From positions 14,042,501 to 14,106,500 of the forward strand of contig CM064417.1 of the NCBI GenBank assembly GCA_032690845.1: 64,000 bases of DNA, written 5' to 3'. Shown piece after piece: positions 54,755 to 64,000 of this stretch (positions are counted from its first letter, which is position 1; each line of letters opens with the position of its first letter). This DNA is from Eleusine coracana subsp. coracana. Lineage: Eukaryota > Streptophyta > Magnoliopsida > Poales > Poaceae. Under the pieces are notes generated by a model. That model was given only the letters and a program-made list of their open reading frames with translations. It was not told where the DNA came from and ran no database searches. The position numbers were made by a program, and so were the translations under genes.

Positions 54755-55008
54755 AGTGGCATGTCTCTGCTAAAAACATATGCATCGAATTAACAGTTCT
54801 AATATTGAAGTGGCATGTCTCTGCTAGGAAAATATATTTTTTAGATAATAAAAAAAGTTCCGATCTTTTGCATATTTTGCATATGCATGATCACCATTCA
54901 ATCATTATTACAAGATAGAACACATGTATACGAGTGGTAATTGGTAAACATGCTCACAAAGGCAGAAACTATGCATCGAATAAATAAACAGTTCTAATAT
55001 TGAAGTGG
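54755..55008. repeat. Short direct repeats upstream of the P450
   Basis: AGTGGCATGTCTCTGCTA occurs at 54755-54772 and again at 54809-54826. A block ATGCATCGAAT...AACAGTTCTAATATTGAAGTGG occurs at 54780-54813 and again at 54971-55008. The left unit is about 54 bp, tandem; the second copy of the block lies 190 bp away. Confidence 0.85.
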
Positions 55009-55047
55009 AAAGCGAGAGAAGAGACCGTTCCGGTACAATAACAGTTG

Positions 55048-57805
55048 GCTACACAAGAAGCATAACAGCAAAAAAAGCCTATAGCGATTGTTGAAGTACC
55101 CTGTTGCGGCGAGTAGGCCACCCCGCCGCTACGCAAACACAACTACAAATAAGCGTTTGTAGTGACGGGTGGTCTGACGCCGAAACAAACCGCTGCTACA
55201 GACCACTTTATAGCGGTGGTTGAAGAAGTCAACCGTCACTACTTCTAGAGCAAACTGTTCAATGGATATTTTTGAAAAAAATAAAATTCAGTATGTATAT
55301 ACAGAAATCACAGCACAGTAAATTTACATCATCTCATCACAGAAATTTATAACATATCATCACAGAATATATATAACATTTCAAAATATTCAATGGATAT
55401 TACAAAATGTCTTATATGAACCATAAGACACATTGGACTCATATCGTGCTCTCGAACTAGCCCAATCACAAAGGGACATATGTTTTGTAGCTAGTTCAAC
55501 ATTTGAATCAAAACATTTCCCTTCCGAACTAATTAGCTCTCTCAAAAGAAAACAATAAAGAGAAGTTATAACTAGATGCATGTTATTTGTACTCAAATAA
55601 ACATGTTCTCGAGGATTTATACCCTTCCTGATCTCGTCATTCTCTTAGATACTCATCCCATATACGGGCCTCCTCCAACCATAGTTTCTGCAGGTCTTTG
55701 AACAATAGTACTAAGAACACATCTATGTCATTACCAGGTTCTTTGGGCCCATATATAAAAGTGGTCAGCAATAGGTACTTACGCTTATGGCATAACCATG
55801 GTGGAATTTTGTATATTGCTAGTATCACTGGTCCAGTGCTATGCGAATTCCTCATTTGACCAAATGGGTTCATTCCGTCTGTACTCAATGCAAATCGTAG
55901 GTTCCTTTTCTCATTAGAGAAGTCTCAATGATTCTTATCGAACTTTTTCCACTGTGTTCCATCTGCGGGATGCCTGAGCTTACCGTTCCCGCCATGTCAT
56001 CATTGCCGTATCCCTTGAATTGACGAATAAGCGTCTAATGCGATCGACCATGGATAAGTACCACATGACTAAGGCAAGAACCTTACTATCATCACTGTCA
56101 TCGACGATAGAACTTCTTTTCTTCTTTCTCCCAGTTGCTGTATTCTTCATGCCACCATCGACGTCACAGTCGTTGTTCCTCTTGTAACGATTGCATTTAC
56201 ACCTTGGGCATCTCACAGCGTCATGATGCTCCTTTCGATATAATATGTCATGATTTGGACACGTATGAATTTTTTGCATGCCTAATAAAAGTGGAGAAAT
56301 CAGGTTCTTAGCAAGGTATGTTGTCCTTGGCAACAAGTTAGGCTTTGGCAGCGCATCGAAAATAAGTTCCAACAAATTCATGAAACTAGCGTCCGAACAA
56401 CCATGCATGGCTTTCAGCTTTATCAGCTGAAATACAGTACGCAATAGGGTGAACTCTTTACCATATCCCTTAGATTCATCATATAATGAATCCTTTGATG
56501 CATTCTCTATTCTATGAAAATTATCAAGCCCTTTAGTTGTACCAGCATTAATCAACACCTGTGGCTTAATGTGACATAACAACTCCTCAACATCAAAATC
56601 AGCTTCACCAGGCGACTCCGTTGCATCTACACAAGGCGAATTGATAGCCTCGACTTCAACTTCAATATGCTCATCAAATTCCATATGGACCACACTGTTC
56701 TAACCATGTTTTGTCCATCTCGTGTACCCATCAACAAAACCTCTCCGCACCAAGTGTGCGTTGGTTACTTCTATATCATTCCATAACTTCTGATTCTTGT
56801 AATTAAAACACGGACAATATATATCAGTCGTCCGTTCACGTCGAGCATGTTGTGCAGCCCCTTCGATGAATTTGAAGACTTCGCGTAAAAATATTGGACC
56901 CGGTCTTGGTGCCTCATACATCCAAGATCTAGCCATCGCGAACGATCTTGAACGAGAACCAAAAAAATATTTTTAATTACTGAATTTATTATGTGTAACA
57001 CAAATATTAAACATTCATTAAATATAAATATATATATTGAATAATAAATACATAAAGTGAGAAATATTATGCAAGGTAAAATGAAACAAACATCAAATTA
57101 TTCTATATATTATTTAACTTTTATCAAGAAATAATGAAAATGAATATCCCTCTTACCCTAACACTCTCTCTCTCTTCTAGTAACCAAACTAGATCTAGAT
57201 TATCATTGACATAAAAGAAGCTAGATATAGTAATTTTTCGTGTAGTGATAAAAATAGATAATGTATGCCTTTATAAAGTTCAACTACAACCTAATAGAAC
57301 CATACAAATCAAACGAATTTAGCTAAAATTTGATGAAAATCTAATAAACTTAAAATGCAAAATTTAACTTGATTTTAAAATAATAGCACAAAAAATGTAT
57401 GGGATGAGTTCTCCTTATCTCAGAGAGCAAATTTCTAAAAAAAAAACCTCAAAACCTTCCCCTCTTGGTTTTCGTGATTTGCCCAAATTTTCAGGTCGCC
57501 ACTATTCGAGTGAAACAGGAGAGCTGTCGAAGCGTGCTTATATAGGTCGGACACTTTATAGCGGCGGTTGGCAATGTCAACTGCCACTATTATGTGCTCA
57601 ATAGCGGCGGTTGACATTGCCAACCGCCGCTATGAAGATGTACTTTTTATAGCGACGGTTGATAATGCCAACTGTCGCTATAAATGGTTCTATAGCGGTG
57701 GTTTGAATCGCGGCAGGCCCCATGGCTCTTTAGCGACTGCTCACTTCGTTTTGCGCTGCTATGTGATTTTTGGAGACGTCGTTATAGAGCTGTTTTATGG
57801 TAGTG
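55048..57805 (-). mobile_element. CACTA DNA transposon with TNP2-type remains (about 2.76 kb)
   Basis: The right end (57805) reads TATGGTAGTG, i.e. CACTACCATA on the minus strand. The left end is degraded around CTACACAAGAAGC (about 55047). Both subterminal regions (55080-55250 and 57540-57740) are full of TATAGCGGCGGTTG / CAACCGCCGCTA repeats in both orientations. The interior carries transposase fragments on the minus strand. Confidence 0.82.
55600..56936 (-). pseudogene. TNP2-like CACTA transposase, truncated
   Basis: The first exon (56936-56700) is the transposase-associated domain: 'RSWMYEAPRPGPIFLREVFKFI' with Cys-Pro-Cys-Phe-Asn-Tyr, ending 'GYTRWTKHG'. Next, 56693-55980 is a Glu/Asp-rich linker followed by the TNP2 start ('LKAMHGCSDASFMNLLELIFDALP', 'IHTCPNHDILYRKEHHDAVRCPRC'), with paired Cys. 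Then 55888-55637 holds the conserved 'DGMNPFGQMRNSHSTGPVILAIYKIPPWLC' and 'GPKEPGNDIDVFL' blocks. The catalytic C-terminal half is missing, and the middle is shifted near 55900-55980. It acts, when whole, in cutting the element's ends. Confidence 0.85.
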
Positions 57806-58120
57806 AAGAGCACATCTGGCATCACAATTAGTTCGATGCGATGGCAAAGTCCCTAGATATTCAGCTCCTCAACTTTGTAGTCCTTTCTCTTCTCATATAA
57901 AAATTTATTAACTGATGATCATCCAAGGTTTCAGAGACATACCCGCAACAGTGAACCACATCATGAACGTCCAGTCCGCCGGAGGCTGGGACGTTGCGCA
58001 AGCAAATCTAGCATCGACTGCATGTATGTAGATGTAGTTATATCTGTCACCTTAACCTTCGCTTTGTGCGTGATCTCGAGTACGTGCCCGGAGTGGACAA
58101 GCACATTAATATGAATTTTA
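57806..58120. other. Intergenic sequence, nothing defined
   Basis: No gene, repeat or RNA that I can support. Confidence 0.4.
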
Positions 58121-58493
58121 GGGCGTGATTGGTTCTCTTCCCTCCTCAGCCTGGCTGGGATGAAGTAACCAGGCCATCGAGAGCCAGGCCCATTACGGGC
58201 AAAACTACTCCGATTGGTTGCTTGCTTCATTTCAACCAGGATAAAGAAAGAAGTTGATTGGTTGATTGTATATGAGGCTACTGCTAGCTTATTTCAATGC
58301 ACTCGAGCACTCCTTGCGCCCGCCCGAGCCAGGCCCGCCAAATACAGCCATTTTTTTTACATCCACGGAACAGGCTCGGAGACGCGCTTTGCATCGTCGG
58401 AGCCAGACTCTGATGTTGAACCAGTTAACCAATCACACAGTCATTGCATCCCGGACGTCTGGTTGTGACAAAACCAACCAACCAATCACGACC
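58121..58493. mobile_element. Candidate MITE, about 373 bp
   Basis: Left GGGCGTGATTGGTT (58121-58134); right AACCAATCACGACC, whose complement is GGTCGTGATTGGTT. Inner sequences share GAACCAG/CTGGTTA-like pieces. No coding. The TIR style recalls PIF/Harbinger or hAT MITEs. No clear target duplication. Confidence 0.5.
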
Positions 58494-59300
58494 TCATATA
58501 CCTGGAACTAGCAGGACCGGCTATCCAGACCATCGATGCTGTTTTAGGATTCGAGCCATGGTGCAGAGATGACAGAATTATGTCAAATCAAATACGATAC
58601 TGATTCTGTCTACAATATAGAATACAATTCCACTGTTCATGTCTCTCCTATATTATTATCGTCGTCGGTGGTGTATCCCATTTCAACCGCTCCTCTCTCT
58701 CCTCTCACCGACACCCTGCTGGTCTCTCACCTACAATGGAGCTCGCCACCCCTGGTGAGCATGGTTGGAAGCCCGCACCCGCTCTGCCACTGTCGGGTCC
58801 CACCCACCCTGCGTCTCCCTCGCTCTGCTGCCGCTAGGTCCCGCTCCCGCCCACCCCACGCCTCCCCCGTCACGACCAACATCGCGGCTCCCCCGTCACG
58901 GCCAGCATCACAGTTCCCCCGCTGGGTCAAGCCCACCGCACGGCTCCTCTTGGTAGGGCTCCGGGCACGTCGGCCATCGATCCGAGCGCACCGGCCATGG
59001 AGCCAGGCCACGGCTGTGGCTCAGGGCACAGCAACCACAGATCCAGCCGTGGCGGGCTCAGATCCGGGCACGACGGCCACCAATCCGGTCGCGGTGTCCA
59101 TGGATCCAGGCCCCCGCGCGGTGAGCTTGCTGCAGGCTTCGTCCTCTCACGCCAGTTCCTCGCCCCCACGCATCGTCTTCGTACTCGTCTAGATGAAGCT
59201 TTGGCGTCCATTTGTGAGGCCGAGCCGCGAGTCGTCCCTGATGGCCTGTTCGTCCAGGAGCCAGGTGCAACGCCTCGACATCAAACAGGCTAATGAGGAT
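58494..59300. other. GC-rich stretch with low-complexity open frame
   Basis: 58680-59190 is GC-rich (Ala/Pro/Ser/Arg in any frame) and long open frames occur on both strands, as expected from composition alone. No domain, no conserved motif and no splice context. It may be a decayed gene or captured CpG-rich exon. Confidence 0.35.
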
Positions 59301-59403
59301 AAAGCGGTCTCCCCTCTCTCTCCACCGATTTTGTCAATTATTCTCACCGACATGTGCATCTGTTCTCCCTCTATTGAGTTGTCAGGCGTGTTTGTTTTCT
59401 TTC

Positions 59404-59735
59404 CACTAATTTTTAGAACTATCACATTGAATATTATCATATTGAATATTAAGATACTAATTAGACGTACTAAATATAAATTAATGATAAAACCTAGTTT
59501 ATGATTCCCTTCCCTCTAAATGAAGAGATAAATTTATTAAGACTAATTAGATTATAATTAAATAATATGATATTACAGTAAATATTTTTTAATGACGATC
59601 TAATTAAACTTAATAAATTTGTCTTATAAATTAGCATTCAACTATGTAATTAGTTTTATATTTAGTTTATATTTAATTACCATATTTAGTGTTCGAATGG
59701 ATTGACCTCAACAAACGAACACACTCAGTTTTTTT
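59404..59735. mobile_element. AT-rich MITE with internal inverted repeat
   Basis: AAATTTATTAAGACTAATTAGAT (59530-59552, written here in two overlapping parts as AAATTTATTAAGACTAATTA + GAT) is inverted at 59598-59620 with two mismatches. The surrounding text ('ATATGATATTACAGTAAATAT', 'CTATGTAATTAGTTTTATA') is the pattern of a very common grass MITE. Exact ends are uncertain. Confidence 0.5.
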
Positions 59736-59919
59736 TAGCCAAAGGATGCAATAAAAGCAAGTTCCAGGGTCCTTTTTAACGGAAATTTGTGTCTTTTGTT
59801 GATTATTTTTTTTCTTTTGTTCATATGTTCTTTGTCGGGTCTATAGTACATTGTACTGTATAAGAACCCAATAGAAGCGTGCTAGGGTTGCAGCAACTTC
59901 ATCGACTCAAACTACCTTT

Positions 59920-61417
59920 GCACCGATGGCCCAACAATTTTCTCAACTTTCTAAGTTCACTTGCAACCCCATTCATGATCCTTAACTTTTCCTCGATCAA
60001 CAGCTCACCCCATCGACTCCGGCTAGCATACTAGAAGTAGCCTAAGAAGTCATCACTGGACTTGCCCATGCTGCACAGTAAACACATCTGATCTCACATT
60101 ATCTTCACTTCTCTTTATTTCTGACTTGTGTAATCTTCTTTTAGGGGCTACCATCAACTTCTGTCACTCCATCGACAACGGCTCCATCGGCTCCATCGGC
60201 TCTGGGTACTGCACCTCTAACAGAAGAACTAGCCAACCCACATGAGCCGATAGAACAACCTTCATCTTCAATAGCTATGGTAAAAACACTTGCCTCATAT
60301 TCCCTCAACAGTATATCACTTACTTTTATTTTTTTAGGAGATCGTGGATGACTCGAAAGATAAATCCAGCAGCGCCACCATATCAGATCAACCATCGACA
60401 CACACGGCTCATATCGACTCGCCTCAAATCGACACTGCCACTTCAAGAAAAGTCGATGAGCCGATCGTGCCCCTTCTTCCACCAACCTTAGCACTAGTTC
60501 CTTGGATCGATCCTCAGGTACTATTTTTCTGCTTTACTGTATTCTCTTTAAACCTTAACTCTTTCTAACTCCATGTGTTTTCTGAAATTTCTATCATCAG
60601 CCATCCGTCCATATATTGTCCAATCATCTGATGCGTCGATATTCTCACCAACTTCTGAACCTGATATACCGAATGCGCTCACCAACTCCTAGTCATGATG
60701 CGTAGATGGCTTCATCAACTCCTGAAATGACGGTATGAACCACGCTTCTCTGCTTCCTCTCAACTATCTACTATTCCTCAATCGACTTTTCTCCTTTCAG
60801 GCTCAAATATCTAGGCACACCTCATCATTGTATCTGCCTCCAGAAGTTAGAGCTGTCCTTCAAGATATCCGCCGTTATTAGGACATGATACCTTTCGAGA
60901 GGCTTGTTAAGGATGCTAGCCAGATCAAAACATGATATCTTGAAATCAAAGATCTTCTGCCTGCAGATCTTGTCTCAGTATTGCAGTCAGTGGCATATAT
61001 CAAATTTCATCTACTTCAAGTTCTTGATGCTTAGGCCTGCATTGAACACCGATCAATGCAAAGATTTCAGGCAGAAACGAAGAAGATAAGAACAAGTACA
61101 CAACCCTAATCCCCAAATCAACTGATGTTGAGGGAAAACTTGTTGAATTGCAGCGAGAACGAGATGAACTCCAAGCTGTTCTTGAGGCAAAAAACAAGGA
61201 GATAGCCGATGCAGAAGCTGCACTTGCTAGAATACAAGAAGAAATCATAGAGCAAGAAAGCATTACCACATCGGCTTATGAGCAAGCCTCCAATTTATGG
61301 GATATTGCAGCCAACATGCCCGGCACAATCGATGAAGATGCTTATGCAGTTGCTCAGATCGACGAACTTCGAATGAAGGCAATCGACATTATCGACTTCT
61401 ACTGTCCGGAGGAGTAG
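59920..61417 (+). pseudogene. Opposite-strand extra gene of element D, C-terminal exons
   Basis: Short exon-like pieces (60145-60280, 60338-60516, 60597-60735, 60801-60900) are rich in Ser/Thr/Pro. They are separated by GT-CAG type gaps such as that ending TTTTTTTAG at 60338. The last piece (about 61090-61417) is a coiled coil ('RERDELQAVLEAKNKEIADAEAALARIQEEI') followed by 'IDELRMKAIDIIDFY' and a stop. Layout and coiled-coil tail match the extra frames of A and B. The conserved PF04195 part is not visible. Confidence 0.55.
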
Positions 61418-61649
61418 TTGTAGGCTGCTATGTTCTGCAAAACACAATACTTTATTTTGTAATATTTTTTTAAACTAAGGGCAATATCCATGATATCAGC
61501 CATCTGAAGACGATGCGTGAACATCGGCTGTGAATCTTCTCCTCCTTTATTTTATTTTTTCTACTAAGGACGATATTCTTCATATCGGCCGTGATCAAGC
61601 ATTTAAGATCATGAGCCAACCCAAATGCTTGGATGATATTTCTTCAAAT

Positions 61650-62800
61650 ATTTCCCATTGATTGCTTTTCCAAACTCTTCCCCATCTAACTCTTGTAGAA
61701 AATATGCATTGCCTGGTGCACATCAGCTCACTTTAAATGGCTCCTCCCAAGTCGGAGACCACTTTCCAAATCGACTATCTTTGGAGCCGATGGGCATAAT
61801 TAACTTCCAGACAAGATTTCCTTCTAAAAAACTTTTAGGCACCACCTTTTTATTGTAAAATCTAGACACATGAGCTTTGTTCTCTTGAATCCTCTCTAAG
61901 GCCCTCATCCGATGTTGCATGACATCTTCTAATTCATCAAACATAACCTGCCTGTAAACATCAGCTGATAATTGATCTTGTAAGTCTGTTCACCTGGACC
62001 CCAGATTCATCTCCTAAGGCAAAACTGCTTCATGTCCATATACTAGCTGATACGGTGGTACCTTTATTGACCCATGATAGGCCATCCTGAAAGCCTATAA
62101 TGATGCAGCCATTGTTGTATGCCACTTCTTTGGTTGTTCATCTATCTTTCTCTTAATCAACTTGATCAAACTTTTGTTGGATGCTTCTACTTGACTATTG
62201 GCTTGAGCATAATACAGAGATGAATTCAATAGCCTGATCCCCATACTATCGACAAAGTTTTGAAACTCTTCCGAAGTAAAAACTGAACCCTGATCAGTAG
62301 TAATAGTCTATGGCACACCAAACATGTATATAATATGCTCCTTCACAAAGTTGATTACGTCGTTGGTTGTTACGTTCTTCATTGGTACTGCTTCAACCCA
62401 CTTTGTGAAATAATCGGTAGATGCCAGAGTATACTTATGACCCTTGCTCGACGCTGCATAAATTTGGCCAATCATATCCATACCCTATCCTCTAAACGGT
62501 CACGGCTTAATAATTGGATTCATAGCCAATGCCGGTGGTCTCTGTATTGCTCCAAACTTCTGACAATCTTTACATCCCTTGTAATACTTGAAGCAATCTT
62601 CCAGCAAAGTCGGCCAATAATACCCAGTCCTTTCCAACATCCATCTCATTTTATGGGCCGATTGATGTGTACCACAGGTGCCTTCATGGACTTTGCACAT
62701 AATCACTTTGGCTTCTTCTTGATTCAAACATCTTAATAATACACCATCAATCGTCCGATAATAAAGCTTGTCTTCAAGTAAATCATACCTCAGCGCCATG
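61650..62800 (-). pseudogene. Element D integrase
   Basis: 62799-62500 holds the zinc finger: 'KVHEGTCGTHQSAHKMRWML', 'TGYYWPTLLEDC', Cys-Lys-Asp-Cys-Gln-Lys-Phe. The core (about 62480-62130) reads 'YTLASTDYFTKWVEAVPMKNVT' (Asp), 'TTDQGSVFTSEEF' (Asp), 'YYAQANSQVEASNKSLIK' (Glu), so the DDE triad is complete. The C-terminal frame 61944-61723 includes 'KAHVSRFYNKKVVPKSF' and 'GKWSPTWEEPFKV'. Several in-frame stops (for example near 62310 and 62100) break the chain. Confidence 0.88.
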
Positions 62801-63015
62801 TAACGGACCTTTCGAGGAGTGCGTTGAGTCGGATCCGTGAGATATTGAATAATCTTGGATCTCCAATCTTCCTCATCAACATCGGCTATATCGACAATGG
62901 CTCCATTGGTATTTAGTTGATAGCCTGATGCTTTCTACGCCAAATCATTAGCTTCCATATTTTGTTCCTTTGGTACATGCTTGAATCTTACTGCCTTGAA
63001 GCGTTCTGTGAACTC

Positions 63016-63420
63016 CTAGCACTCGGCATAGAATAACCTCAGTACATCATCTTTGCTCTCAAATTCTCCTGCTAGCTGCCCAAGTATCAACATTGAATCA
63101 CCAATAACCTCAACAAAATCGACTCTAGCTTTCTTCAAGATCTGCAACCCTTTAAGAACAACTCTATACTCCACCTGGTTGTTAGTCAATGGCTCCACAG
63201 TAAAAGCAAATTCAAATCTTGTCCCCCGAGGCGATATAACCACGAGCCCGATGTCACACCCATTCTTGCATACAGAATCATCAAAAAACAATAACCATGG
63301 TATCGACTTCACCATCAACATATCCGAGCCACAATACTCAACCACCAGATCAGCTAGAATCTGACCCTTGACAGCTTTAGGAGACTCATAAGTTAGGTCA
63401 TATTCGGCTAATGCCAGCAT
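63016..63420 (-). pseudogene. Element D second (archaeal-type) RNase H
   Basis: The open piece contains 'KGQILADLVVEY', 'WLLFFDDSVCKNGCDIGLVVISP' (Asp), 'EPLTNNQVEYRVVLKGLQIL' (Glu) and 'DFVEVIGDSMLILGQLAGEFE' (Asp): a complete-looking Tat/Ogre-type aRNH. It is joined on the right to the end of the first RNase H. Confidence 0.82.
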
Positions 63421-64000
63421 CCACTTTCTTGATTCAGAGTCAATCCGATCGACTTCTTATCAGCCGCAAGATAAAGCCTGAAGGGCAATCCTTCTCTTGG
63501 TGGCACCAACACAGGAGGTGAAACCAGATACTTCTTGATATCGTCTAGGGCCTTTTGATGTTCACATTCCCACACAAACCTCTAATCTGCCTTCAACTTC
63601 AATAATGGAATAAACACATCGAGCTTCCCTGATAGGTTTGAAATAAATCTTCTAATGAAATTAACTTTGCCGATCAAAGATTAAAGCTCTGTCTTATTGA
63701 TCGGGGGCTCGATGTCGTTGATAGATTCATGCTCTTTGGCCCAATTTTAATTCCTCATTCATGCACAATAAATCCCAAAAATCGGCCAGCTAATACACAA
63801 AAAGCACACTTTTTCAGATTCATCTTTAAACCATACTTTCTTATTCTTTTGACTACTTCCCGCAAATCGACTATATGATCTTCTATTTGTCTAGATTTAA
63901 CCACCACATCATCATTATAAATTTCCACTAACCTACCAATCAAATCATGGAAAATATAATTCATGACTCTCTGATATGTGGCTCTAGCATTCTTCAGTCC
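63421..64000 (-). pseudogene. Element D reverse transcriptase end and first RNase H, cut by the window
   Basis: The frame 63964-63755 reads 'VEIYNDDVVVKSRQIEDHI' (catalytic Tyr-Asn-Asp-Asp instead of the usual Tyr-Ile-Asp-Asp) and 'YGLKMNLKKCAFCVLAGRFLGFIVHE'. Then 63754-63421 holds RNase H parts in broken frames. The two Asp of the box are kept. Confidence 0.85.

Larger units (their letters stand above)
59880..64000 (-). mobile_element. Element D: Tat-lineage retrotransposon, right part outside the window
   Basis: Minus-strand pol (64000 down to about 61650: RT, RNase H, aRNH, integrase) and a plus-strand extra gene (about 59,920-61,417), the same layout as elements A and B. Integrase and RNase H differ clearly from A and B, so D is another family. 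I cannot see the 3' LTR left of 59,900. Confidence 0.8.

Noticed and set aside
58569..59192. 207-codon open frame in GC-rich DNA as a host gene
   Set aside because: Low-complexity Ala/Pro/Ser/Arg protein, overlapping open frames on both strands, no domain and no splice or promoter signal.

Overview
This window looks like plant nuclear DNA from a grass, probably a panicoid (sorghum, maize or sugarcane type). The evidence is dense nested LTR retrotransposons of grass Tat, Athila, CRM-like and copia types, CACTA transposons whose subterminal repeats read as 'TTTGCCGAGTGC', and a plant A-type cytochrome P450 with one short intron. I saw no bacterial operons, CRISPR arrays, rRNA genes or tRNA genes. 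Family names come from reading motifs by eye, not from a database search.

Left part (1-28,490): a nested stack. The oldest layer is a non-autonomous LTR element, called X, on the minus strand. Its long degenerate reading frames resemble no pol domain. X is interrupted twice: by element F near 8,573, which is itself interrupted by Tat-type element A (241-7,903), and by plus-strand element Y at 11,942. Y carries two Tat-type fragments: C (12,919-15,163) and B (16,193-24,803). A junction at 25,996/25,997 restarts X, giving a second copy of the X-LTR/Y-LTR block. In that copy Y is reduced to a solo LTR with a perfect 5-bp target duplication (TACGG). The best reading is a tandem duplication followed by LTR-LTR recombination.

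Middle part (28,485-47,400): a minus-strand Athila-type element (gag, protease, 5' LTR) has its protease split by a 4.3-kb CRM-like element, G (29,036-33,349). Next come the 3' end of a plus-strand Athila-type element holding a solo CRM-like LTR (TSD GTCGG), the 3' end of a CACTA element, a MITE, a solo Y LTR, and gene-poor DNA with inverted-repeat elements.

Right part (47,406-64,000): a structurally complete but dead Ty1/copia element with perfect 5-bp target duplications (AATGC); the only apparently intact host gene, a two-exon CYP92/CYP71-clan P450 on the minus strand (53,001-54,631); a 2.7-kb CACTA element with TNP2-type transposase remains; MITEs; and part of another Tat-type element, D, which runs off the window end.

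Functional picture: almost everything is decayed mobile DNA, and the P450 is the one gene likely to act for the host. The Tat elements A, B and D each carry a spliced reading frame on the strand opposite to pol. In B this frame matches the plant 'putative gypsy type transposon' family and has a TATA-like box ahead of it.
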